A DNA stretch of 64,000 bases, taken from positions 2,108,001 through 2,172,000 of the forward strand of contig NZ_CP009928.1 of assembly GCF_001021975.1 (NCBI RefSeq), read 5' to 3'. The number at the start of each line of letters is the position of its first letter. The first letter of the stretch is position 1. This DNA comes from Chryseobacterium gallinarum. Its GTDB lineage: Bacteria; Bacteroidota; Bacteroidia; Flavobacteriales; Weeksellaceae. Positions 45,033 through 52,027 of this stretch are shown piece by piece. The notes under the pieces were generated by a model. The model did not search any database. It was given only the letters and a program-made list of their open reading frames with translations, and had not been told where the DNA came from. Made by a program: the position numbers and the translations under genes.

Positions 45033-46046
45033 CTATCCATTTTGTTCATGGTCTGTTGCTAGGTTTTGTTGAATATATTCTGAAGGAGTGACCCCTTCTA
45101 TTTGTTTAAACACCCTGTTAAAGGTAGATTGGTTGGAAAAACCGGCTTCTGTATAGACATACATCAGGGTTGCCTTTTGAAAATCAGTTTCAGTGAAAAG
45201 CTTTTTGACATAGTCTACCCTATATGTATTCAGATAGGCATTAAAATTAGCATATCCTTTATAGCGGATGGTTTTTGAAATATAAGTGCTATTAACATCA
45301 ATGGCTACGCTCAATCTGGAAAGATTAAGCTTAATATCCTTAAAAAGCAGATCTTGCTTCATTGCTGTTTCTATTCTTTCAAATATTTTTTCGAAATTTT
45401 CTACATCTGCAACATCAGGTTGTGTTTTGCTTTCTTTTTCTGTTACTTTTTTATAATCATTTCTGATATTGGCTAGCGACTGTAAAAATTCCTGCTTTCG
45501 TATTTTATCCTTATAATACAGTAGCAAGGCTATGATCAGAATATTGGAAACAAATAAAAGGGTATCTGTAAACATCACTTCTTTTTGAGAATGTTTAGGA
45601 AATATAAAACCAAGATTGAATACAGAAAAGTTATTAGCAACAAGACTTGCAATAATGATGATTATCAGAGTATACAGAGTATAATAAAAGACTGTCTTTT
45701 TTGAAAAAAATATATAGGCTCCCAACGGGATGGGCAATAACCAGCAAAATCCTGATACTGAATTATCCCAGAAAACAATCATTACATATAAGCTATAAAT
45801 AGGGGCAAATATCAGATAAGTATGTACAATCCGGTTTTGGGAACATTTTCTTCTTGCAAACAGATACCAGCTTCCTAACAGAATTATACCACAAATTAAG
45901 TAGGAAGAGATCATTTTATCCTGGATGATGAAGGAATAAATGACCGTAAAAATTCCCAGAATAAACATCATAAGAATTACATATCTGTCCATCAATGCAA
46001 GCTTTAATCTTTCTATCTGCTCATTTTTGATATTTAATGCAGCCAT
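45033..46046 (-). CDS. membrane-anchored AraC-family transcriptional regulator
   Basis: A 337-residue protein with six predicted membrane segments in the first 200 residues, a short linker and a C-terminal AraC-type double helix-turn-helix with FQKATLMYVYTEAGFSNQSTFNRVFKQIEGVTPSEYI. The ORF extends to 46217, but the extra 57 residues come from the regulatory intergenic region and are absent in the paralogue at 47726-48715, which starts at the same methionine. It probably senses an envelope or membrane signal and regulates the divergent secreted-protein gene. Candidate operator sites lie at 46113-46140. Confidence 0.87.
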   Translation of the reverse strand: MAALNIKNEQIERLKLALMDRYVILMMFILGIFTVIYSFIIQDKMISSYLICGIILLGSWYLFARRKCSQNRIVHTYLIFAPIYSLYVMIVFWDNSVSGFCWLLPIPLGAYIFFSKKTVFYYTLYTLIIIIIASLVANNFSVFNLGFIFPKHSQKEVMFTDTLLFVSNILIIALLLYYKDKIRKQEFLQSLANIRNDYKKVTEKESKTQPDVADVENFEKIFERIETAMKQDLLFKDIKLNLSRLSVAIDVNSTYISKTIRYKGYANFNAYLNTYRVDYVKKLFTETDFQKATLMYVYTEAGFSNQSTFNRVFKQIEGVTPSEYIQQNLATDHEQNG

Positions 46047-46112
46047 ATTAATTAATATTATGTGGAATTCCCAGTGAATTCTTTGAAATGATTTTGTTAT
46101 CTTATTGATTTG

Positions 46113-46140
46113 AAATGATTTATTAATCTGTAAATCATTT
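46113..46140 (+). promoter_or_regulatory. 10-bp inverted repeat, candidate AraC operator
   Basis: AAATGATTTA at 46113-46122 and TAAATCATTT at 46131-46140 are perfect inverted copies separated by 8 bp. The same arms recur upstream of the paralogous regulator. Confidence 0.55.
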
Positions 46141-46170
46141 TCCAGATTATCATTGACAGTTAATTTTTTT

Positions 46171-46195
46171 TTGAAAGTTTTAAAGAATAATTTTG
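46171..46195 (+). promoter_or_regulatory. promoter-like block for secreted protein 1
   Basis: A TTG after a T run is followed by TAATTTTG at 46188-46195, set in TAAAGAATAA. The block closely resembles that at 48848-48873. The 14-bp spacing is shorter than the constitutive consensus, which could reflect activator dependence. Confidence 0.5.
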
Positions 46196-46392
46196 TACTT
46201 GAGCTTTTGGAGCACAATAAATTAATAATTTTCTTAAAAGATTTTTCAAACTTACTTAATTAATTTTTTTTTGACAACTATCTGAATTATTTTCTTCAAT
46301 CGGAAATAGCCAGCTATCATATCATCGGAAAAGATGCTGTATAGCGGAACCTAAAGCAGCCACAATTTTTAACCTACTATAAATTATTTCAA

Positions 46393-47652
46393 ATGAAGAA
46401 GACCTTTCTATTACTTACACCCTTGTTTTGCAGTTTAATGTATTCGCAGGTAGGTATTAATACTACCAATCCGCAAAACATTTTTCATGTTGACGGAGCT
46501 AAGGATAACCCGGCAACTGGTATTCCAACTGCAGCCCAGCAGGCTAATGATTTTACTGTAACATCCAGTGGAAGTGTTGGGATTGGTACTACTATGCCTC
46601 ACGCATCTGCTATTTTAGACGTAAATGTTGATGCGTTGGCAGATGGCAGTAAAAAAGGATTTCTAGGACCCAAAGCAGCTCTGACCTCTTTGACGGATCA
46701 GACAACGATACCGTCACCTGCCACCGGGTTACTGGTGTATAATCTGGGGACTGCCGGACTTGCTTATAATGGCTATGTATTTTGGAATGGAAGTGAATGG
46801 AGAACTCTTAATAACGGCTCCCTTGCCATTGGAACAATCGGGACGATTACCTGCAACTCCATTAAGCTTACACCCAGTATCTATACTGCAGGAACTCCTT
46901 TTAACGGAACGATGAGTGTGCCTTACACCGGTGGAAACGGAGGAACTTATCCTGCACAGATGATAGGTCCTGTAAATGGCCTTACTGCCACGTTATCTGC
47001 GGGAAATTTTAATTCCGGATCGGGCACTTTAACCTATACAATCTCAGGAACTCCTACGGTAACCAGTCCGGTTACAACAGTATTTCCCCTGAACATTGAC
47101 GGGAAAACCTGTGACGCTACTGTAGGAGCGGGAGATGGAATTTCCATGGGGGAATTAATTTACTATAAGGCCAGCATACCTTCGGGGCCCTCTAATGTAT
47201 GGCTAAGCGATTATGTTTCTGATCTGCCTGTTTTAGGAGGGAAATTAAGACTGGATGCCTGGTTTATGTCCAATTCAAGTGTGGGGCCTAATAATGTTAC
47301 AATGAATCCTCGTCTTGTGAATGTTTCTTCGGATCCGGTAAAATTTTGGTTCAGTGCGTTGACAAATGTTGATAGATTTAATGCTTCAAATATTCTGATT
47401 GCCCCTTCTTCCTATGTTAATTTGGATAATGGTATTTATTTTAACTTAGGATATGACGATAAATTAGGAATAAGTACACCCCGGACTGCAGCTAGTGGCG
47501 GAGCAAGTCATCAGGAAGTGCTTACTATGGACCTTTCACTTGACGGACAATGGTACAGGGTATATTATTTCCCTATTGTTGATAACAAAAATACAGCGTC
47601 AACGGCGGATGATACCAGGGATATTTATTTGTCTATTCAAAGGCTTTATTAA
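46393..47652 (+). CDS. secreted surface protein with VGI/NP repeat-type N-terminal module
   Basis: A 419-residue protein with a signal peptide ([19 protein letters not shown]). The N-terminal 120 residues carry [45 protein letters not shown] and [12 protein letters not shown], a module common to large Bacteroidota surface proteins. It is followed by Ig-like beta-rich sequence with [20 protein letters not shown] repeats, and a C-terminal domain of about 220 residues that I do not recognise. It diverges from the membrane AraC regulator and probably is its target. Function unknown; cell-surface structure or adhesion is the family's usual role. Confidence 0.78.
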   Translation: MKKTFLLLTPLFCSLMYSQVGINTTNPQNIFHVDGAKDNPATGIPTAAQQANDFTVTSSGSVGIGTTMPHASAILDVNVDALADGSKKGFLGPKAALTSLTDQTTIPSPATGLLVYNLGTAGLAYNGYVFWNGSEWRTLNNGSLAIGTIGTITCNSIKLTPSIYTAGTPFNGTMSVPYTGGNGGTYPAQMIGPVNGLTATLSAGNFNSGSGTLTYTISGTPTVTSPVTTVFPLNIDGKTCDATVGAGDGISMGELIYYKASIPSGPSNVWLSDYVSDLPVLGGKLRLDAWFMSNSSVGPNNVTMNPRLVNVSSDPVKFWFSALTNVDRFNASNILIAPSSYVNLDNGIYFNLGYDDKLGISTPRTAASGGASHQEVLTMDLSLDGQWYRVYYFPIVDNKNTASTADDTRDIYLSIQRLY

Positions 47653-47674
47653 AATGAAATTCTAAAAGATATTA

Positions 47675-47710
47675 TGGCAAGGTGATGTCCGGGAGATATC
47701 ACCTTTGCCA
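47675..47710. terminator. hairpin between convergent cassette genes
   Basis: Long inverted repeat (TGGCAA-GGTGAT with ATCACC-TTTGCCA, one bulged base) between the convergent stops at 47652 and 47726. It lacks a strong T tract, so a bidirectional terminator role is tentative. Confidence 0.45.
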
Positions 47711-47725
47711 TTTAGAGGATCCGGT

Positions 47726-48715
47726 TTATAGATAATCGGGATCTGTTTTCAGATGTTGCTGGATATATTCGGAAGGAGTAATTCCTTCTATTTGTTTAAA
47801 AACCCTATTGAATGTGGATTGATTTGAAAATCCGGCTTCCGTATAAATATACATCAGGGTAGCTTTTTGAAAATCGGTTTCAGTGAAAAGCTTTTTTATA
47901 TGGTTGATTCTATAGGTATTAAGGAAAATTTTAAAATTAGGGTATCCTTTATGACGGATTGACTTGGAAATATACGAGCTGTTGACATCCAACGTTGCGC
48001 TAAGTTTTGAAAGGTTGAATTTATCATCCTTGAAAAGCATATCTTCAGTCATGGCAGATTCTATTCTTTCAAATAATTTTTCCATACTGGCAGGATCAAT
48101 AGAATCTGTTAGAGACTTAATTTCCGTTTTGTTACTTTTTTCTTTTTCTGGTAGTCCGGCAATTATGTGCTGCTCTGATGCTTCCAGCCTTTTTATTTTA
48201 TCTTTATAATGGATAAGTAAAAATACAACTGAGATATTTGAGATAAATAAAAGAATATCATTGAATTTAACTTCAGCCTGCGAATGTTTGGGAAAATCAA
48301 AGTTAAAATTATTGGCGACAATACTGACTGTAATAATTGTTACTATCACATACAGGGTATACATGAGCACCTGTCTTTTTGGAAAAAATATATAAGCTCC
48401 CAGTGGAATGGGCAATAATATAGAAAAACTTGCAACAGAGTTTTCCCAAAAGGCAAGTATAATGTAGAAACTATAAATAGGAACACAAACTAAAAACACA
48501 GTGACAATGAAATCCGGTGAATATCTTTTCCGGGTAATCAGATATGGAGCAGCTAGAAGAATGGCCCCGGCGAGCAAATACCAGCTCATTATTTTGTCAT
48601 AAATAAAGAATGTAAAAATGATGACATATACAAATAGGATAAAAGCCATCAGGATCACATATCTGTCCATCAGTTCAATTTTCAGTTTTTTTATTTGTTC
48701 TTTTTTTGCACCCAA
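47726..48715 (-). CDS. membrane-anchored AraC-family transcriptional regulator (paralogue)
   Basis: A 329-residue paralogue of the regulator at 45033-46046 with the same layout: ELMDRYVILMAFILFVYV and five further membrane segments, a linker of about 60 residues and a C-terminal AraC helix-turn-helix with ATLMYIYTEAGFSNQSTFNRVFKQIEGITPSEYI, nearly identical to the first. The nearly invariant DNA-binding end suggests both recognise related sites, which agrees with the shared inverted repeats upstream of both genes. The membrane halves are more diverged and may sense different signals. Confidence 0.88.
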   Translation of the reverse strand: MGAKKEQIKKLKIELMDRYVILMAFILFVYVIIFTFFIYDKIMSWYLLAGAILLAAPYLITRKRYSPDFIVTVFLVCVPIYSFYIILAFWENSVASFSILLPIPLGAYIFFPKRQVLMYTLYVIVTIITVSIVANNFNFDFPKHSQAEVKFNDILLFISNISVVFLLIHYKDKIKRLEASEQHIIAGLPEKEKSNKTEIKSLTDSIDPASMEKLFERIESAMTEDMLFKDDKFNLSKLSATLDVNSSYISKSIRHKGYPNFKIFLNTYRINHIKKLFTETDFQKATLMYIYTEAGFSNQSTFNRVFKQIEGITPSEYIQQHLKTDPDYL

Positions 48716-48764
48716 TGAAGTTGATTAAATTGTTATTGATATAATTTATTAATTAATTTCTAAT

Positions 48765-48818
48765 AAATGATTTATTTAAAATTCTGTTTATCAAGTGAAT
48801 ACTGTTTATAAATCATTT
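48765..48818 (+). promoter_or_regulatory. wide inverted repeat, candidate AraC operator
   Basis: AAATGATTTA at 48765-48774 and TAAATCATTT at 48809-48818 are the same arms as at 46113-46140 but 34 bp apart. CTGTTTAT occurs twice in the spacer. Confidence 0.5.
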
Positions 48819-48847
48819 TCGGGAATCTCATTTACGCTTTATTTTTT

Positions 48848-48873
48848 TTGTACTGCTGTAAAGAATAACTTTG
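48848..48873 (+). promoter_or_regulatory. promoter-like block for cassette 2
   Basis: TTG at 48848-48850 after a T run, then TAACTTTG at 48866-48873, set in TAAAGAATAA as in cassette 1. Confidence 0.5.
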
Positions 48874-49170
48874 CGACAGGACTTTGAAACAGGATAATCG
48901 GAAACAGATATTATCCGCATTTCAATTTCTTATGATAAAGCTTCTGCATTCCGGAAGATCAAAATATTTCACATTTCAGGTCAGAATTATAATAGCTTAA
49001 TTTTCGACTAAAAGATAGAAAAAAATGCACAATATCTTGCAGATCATACCTCTTTTTTTGATCTGTTGTTATGTGCTGAATTAATCTTGTATTTTCTTCC
49101 CGGAGTGAAATGAAGGATATCTTTATTATAGTTTAGTATATAAACACAACTTTATACAATAAAAACACAA

Positions 49171-49272
49171 ATGATGATTTATGAATATGGCATAAGCAAA
49201 ACAGACCTCTGTAAGAAGGTGAAGAATTTATTAATGGAAAAAGTTCTGAATTTCTTAAAGGTTAAGTTTTGA
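49171..49272 (+). CDS. possible 33-residue leader peptide
   Basis: A short ORF starting ATGATG and reading MMIYEYGISKTDLCKKV at its N-terminus ends in TGA two bases before the ATG of the helix-turn-helix gene. The spacing suggests translational coupling, but no family or ribosome-binding evidence supports it. Confidence 0.25.
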   Translation: MMIYEYGISKTDLCKKVKNLLMEKVLNFLKVKF

Positions 49273-49274
49273 CA

Positions 49275-49712
49275 ATGGAATTTGATTTTAAAAATATATG
49301 TATCGGCAAATGCATTAAAAGCAGAGCTGATGAGCTAGACATTTCTATGGTCCGTATCTGTAACTTTCTTCATACCACGGAAGAAGAGGTACATAAAATG
49401 TTTACACAGGAAAACATGGATACTGAACTTATTCTTAAGTGGTGTAAGCTTTTAGAATATGACTTTTTCAGAATTTATACCCAACACCTGATTATTTTTG
49501 CTCCCCCATGTAATGACCAATATAATAAGGCGTCTTGCAAACAAACCTCTGTTCTTCCGCAATTCAGAAAAAACATCTACACAAAAGAACTGATCAGCTT
49601 TATTTTAGAAATGATAAATACCGGTCAGAAAACAAAACTTCAGATTATAGAGGAGTACAGAATTCCCAAGACGACCCTTTATAAATGGCTTAGTAAGCAT
49701 GAACACATATAA
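49275..49712 (+). CDS. small transposase-like helix-turn-helix protein 1
   Basis: A 145-residue protein with an N-terminal XRE-like segment (CIGKCIKSRADELDISMVRI), a conserved ILKWCKLLEYDFFRIYTQHL block, and a C-terminal helix-turn-helix of the transposase OrfA type (LQIIEEYRIPKTTLYKWL). A TTG at 49269 would add two residues; the ATG at 49275 is preferred. Such proteins are frequent in Chryseobacterium and are often labelled transposase, but no OrfB catalytic subunit or terminal inverted repeat is present here. It probably binds DNA as a regulator within cassette 2. Confidence 0.75.
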   Translation: MEFDFKNICIGKCIKSRADELDISMVRICNFLHTTEEEVHKMFTQENMDTELILKWCKLLEYDFFRIYTQHLIIFAPPCNDQYNKASCKQTSVLPQFRKNIYTKELISFILEMINTGQKTKLQIIEEYRIPKTTLYKWLSKHEHI

Positions 49713-49791
49713 ACATATAAAATGAATAGGAGGTTCTGCTATCAAATTAAAACCTTAAACAGCAAAATATAAACTTATAAACAAAAAAGCA

Positions 49792-50115
49792 ATGAAAGAG
49801 CAAGGTCCGGATTACAAGAAGATTTATACAGACATTATTCGCATGAAGCATCCTGAAAAACTTGAAGCTTGCCGTTCTATTTTAAAAAAGGAATATTTAA
49901 CGGCATTGGATGTCATTAAGCTCAATCAGATCATTTTTGATTTTAAAAATGTTGAAACAGAACAATTTAATCAAAGTCATAAATCGTATGATAAACTTAC
50001 CATTATGGAGATTCTTGAGTTTCAGAAGAAAAATGGCTATAACAATACCCAAACGGCAAATCAGTTTAAAACAAGTAGAAATACTGTAGCGAAATGGAAA
50101 AAAATGTTTCTTTAA
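49792..50115 (+). CDS. small transposase-like helix-turn-helix protein 2
   Basis: A 107-residue protein beginning MKEQGPDYKKIYTDIIRMKHPEK, with LTALDVIKLNQIIF and a C-terminal helix-turn-helix TQTANQFKTSRNTVAKWKKMF. It resembles the second member of the small HTH pairs common in Chryseobacterium. It follows HTH protein 1 after 79 bp and precedes the secreted-protein gene by 119 bp, so it may be cotranscribed with them. No transposase partner is nearby. DNA binding is predicted; target unknown. Confidence 0.72.
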   Translation: MKEQGPDYKKIYTDIIRMKHPEKLEACRSILKKEYLTALDVIKLNQIIFDFKNVETEQFNQSHKSYDKLTIMEILEFQKKNGYNNTQTANQFKTSRNTVAKWKKMFL

Positions 50116-50234
50116 AATGCTGCAGTAGGTATAGCTCCACGGCTTAGAATTCACACATAAAAACAATTATATTCAGATTCATAACCTTATGATTCTGTGT
50201 ACACTTATTTTATAACAATAATTTAAACATTAAG

Positions 50235-51554
50235 ATGATGAACAAACAAAAACTATTAAGCTTAGTAGCTTTCCTGGCTTCTTTTTTATTCTTACATGCA
50301 CAAGTAGGGATAAATATTGCTAATCCACATCCTAAATCGGCGCTGGATGTTTTTTCTAATGATAAAGGGTTTCTTCCACCACGCCTGACAACTTCCCAAA
50401 GGGACTCCCTTCTTTCCCCGGATACCCCTAACATAGAGGCAGAGGGTATGGTGATCTATAATAAAACGGTGAATTGCCTGGAATTCTGGAATAGTGTAGA
50501 ATGGATAAACCTATGTCAGGGCAATGCAGCAGTGTATACTATCAATTGTGAACCTGTTGTCAATGGAAATTTTTATGCAGGTTCGCCCGCTGTAGGTTCC
50601 GTAAGGATTAAGGTGACAGTGAGTAAGCCTGGTAAGTATAAAATTAATACTGATACAGTCAATGGAATTAGTTTTAACGCAGAAGGGTATTTTGAAAATA
50701 CGGGGGAACAATATGTTACCCTTTCTGCTGAAGGGACTCTGCTACAGGCAGGAACCTACACATACTCTATTGTTATGCCGGCGGGCAATGAAAGCTGTAC
50801 TTTCGCTGTTACAGTAACGAACCTGCCGTCCGAAAGGGTAGTGAAAATACTTTCGATCATTCCTGACGCCTGGAACGGGACTTTATCCACAGATTCTCAT
50901 GGGAGATATTCATCTGTAGCCAGATCTAAGCTTAACAATCCCAGTAATTTCGGACCCAATGGAAGGGTGGTAATTTCCAACTTTATTTTTAATACAATCA
51001 ATATACGGACTGCCACTCCTGCTGAATTGGCTCAGGCAATAGATAATGCGGACATTATCTGGATTGGTTATGTATACACCAGCTACTTTTCTGACCAGGC
51101 TATTGCTGTTCTGAGGCAAAAAATCCAGGAAAAGAAAAAGTTTTTTATTATTGACGCAGAACACCAAAGCCTTACTCCTATCAATAAGCTGAATTTAGGA
51201 TATACAGCACAATATATTAACAGTCAAAGACCGGGTTCCTTTTATACGACAGGCTCACAGGGGCCAAATACAGGGATATTTGGTAACCTTCCTGAAAATA
51301 CCAGGCTACAAACCAACCGCTATATGGGACGGATCACACAATATCCTGCTACTGCCAGGGTATTTATGAAAGACAGTGCCGGTAAAGCGGCTGCAACTCT
51401 GGATGATAATTTACTGGTCTATACTGATGTTAATTTATTTTATAATTATGAATCTACTGATAAATTTTACAATGAAGGAGCGGGTTGTTCGGAAAGCTCT
51501 AATGCGAGGATGTTCTGTAATATATTCAGTATCGCAGTTGATTACACCAGATAG
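50235..51554 (+). CDS. secreted protein with VGI/NP module and glutamine-amidotransferase-like C-terminal fold
   Basis: A 439-residue protein with a signal peptide (about 1-23). The N-terminal module VGINIANPHPKSALDV, KGFLPPRLT and VYNKTVNCLEFWN is shared with the secreted protein of cassette 1. A beta-rich Ig-like region follows, and the C-terminal 240 residues contain VKILSIIPDAWNGTL, NADIIWIGYVYTSYF and KKKFFIIDAEHQSL in an alternating alpha/beta order, reminiscent of class I glutamine-amidotransferase-like folds without an obvious nucleophile elbow. Function unknown. It ends the cassette before a strong terminator. Confidence 0.75.
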   Translation: MMNKQKLLSLVAFLASFLFLHAQVGINIANPHPKSALDVFSNDKGFLPPRLTTSQRDSLLSPDTPNIEAEGMVIYNKTVNCLEFWNSVEWINLCQGNAAVYTINCEPVVNGNFYAGSPAVGSVRIKVTVSKPGKYKINTDTVNGISFNAEGYFENTGEQYVTLSAEGTLLQAGTYTYSIVMPAGNESCTFAVTVTNLPSERVVKILSIIPDAWNGTLSTDSHGRYSSVARSKLNNPSNFGPNGRVVISNFIFNTINIRTATPAELAQAIDNADIIWIGYVYTSYFSDQAIAVLRQKIQEKKKFFIIDAEHQSLTPINKLNLGYTAQYINSQRPGSFYTTGSQGPNTGIFGNLPENTRLQTNRYMGRITQYPATARVFMKDSAGKAAATLDDNLLVYTDVNLFYNYESTDKFYNEGAGCSESSNARMFCNIFSIAVDYTR

Positions 51555-51631
51555 GATGTTATTTGCATTAATCAACGATCAATGAAGCTGTAGGACAATA
51601 CTTTTCAATTATTTAAATAATTATATCCGAT

Positions 51632-51659
51632 AAATGGCACTCAGGTGTCATTTTTTTTC
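51632..51659 (+). terminator. intrinsic terminator after secreted protein 2
   Basis: A stem of nine pairs (arms 51632-51640 and 51645-51653, one G-U) with a TCAG loop is followed by a T run. Confidence 0.75.
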
Positions 51660-51799
51660 TCTTTGTGATTTTGAGTAATCTATAATGATATTTGTCATAT
51701 TTGCTAAAATTGTAAATTTCGTAACTGCTTATTTTAGTGGCGTTTGTTATAAAATTAAGTTAATTTTTAAAAATTTAACATGAAAAATAATAAGTCTAC

Positions 51800-51830
51800 T
51801 TGTTTTGTAGACTAAATATTTATAGCTTTG
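51800..51830 (+). promoter_or_regulatory. promoter for the SAM-riboswitch SusCD operon
   Basis: TTG at 51800-51802, 20-bp spacer and TAGCTTTG at 51823-51830 match the flavobacterial consensus. The predicted start, near 51837, is just upstream of the aptamer. Confidence 0.65.
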
Positions 51831-51847
51831 CAACTATATTTCGATCG

Positions 51848-51943
51848 GCTTATAAAGAAAGATGGAGGGAACTGACCCTGTGAAGTCTTAACAACCTGCG
51901 TTATGTAAGGTGTTACATTCAGCCTTTTAAAGGGAAAATAAGC
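51848..51943 (+). promoter_or_regulatory. SAM-I (S-box) riboswitch aptamer
   Basis: The sequence carries the SAM-I core: GATGGAGGGAACTGACCCT-TGAAG with the kink-turn and GGG/CCC pairing, then CAACC, GGTGTTACATTCAGC and a P4 hairpin CCTTT/AAAGG. GGCTTAT-side GCTTAT at 51848-51853 pairs with ATAAGC at 51938-51943 to close P1, enclosing the whole core. P3 is short, as in compact Bacteroidota variants. It binds S-adenosylmethionine and should repress the downstream SusC/SusD genes when SAM is plentiful. Confidence 0.87.
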
Positions 51944-51967
51944 ATTTGGTTTATCGTATATTTCGAT

Positions 51968-52006
51968 GCCCTTTGCTGATTATTCTGCAAAGGGCAAAAT
52001 TTTTAT
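51968..52006 (+). terminator. riboswitch expression-platform terminator hairpin
   Basis: GCCCTTTGC at 51968-51976 pairs with GCAAAGGGC at 51987-51995 and is followed by AAAATTTTT. The AAAGGG on the 3' side of aptamer P4 (51929-51935) can pair with CCCTTT of this stem as an alternative antiterminator. Confidence 0.6.
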
Positions 52007-52027
52007 ATATGGTAAATAAAATTGATT

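Larger units (their letters stand above)
46047..46392 (+). other. divergent regulatory region of cassette 1
   Basis: This 346-bp AT-rich region between the divergent araC-type and secreted-protein genes holds the inverted repeat at 46113-46140, an extra half-site at 46086-46095 and a promoter-like block at 46171-46195. No RNA gene was seen. A 190-nt leader would precede the secreted-protein ATG. Confidence 0.55.
48716..49170 (+). other. divergent regulatory region of cassette 2
   Basis: This 455-bp region contains the inverted-repeat arms at 48765-48818, two CTGTTTAT direct repeats (48784-48791 and 48803-48810) and the promoter-like block at 48848-48873. The remaining leader of about 300 nt has no structure I can identify and no RNA gene. 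Confidence 0.5.
51555..52027 (+). other. regulatory region upstream of the second SusCD pair
   Basis: This 473-bp gap holds the cassette-2 terminator, a promoter, a SAM-I aptamer and its expression-platform hairpin, each described separately. Confidence 0.8.

Noticed and set aside
46047..46217. N-terminal extension of the AraC-type regulator at 45033
   Set aside because: The additional 57 residues are absent in the paralogue, and the DNA holds the inverted repeat and an AT-rich promoter region; the start at 46046 is preferred.
49275..50115. Insertion sequence made of the two HTH proteins
   Set aside because: No DDE transposase, terminal inverted repeat or target-site duplication is visible, so a mobile element is not supported.
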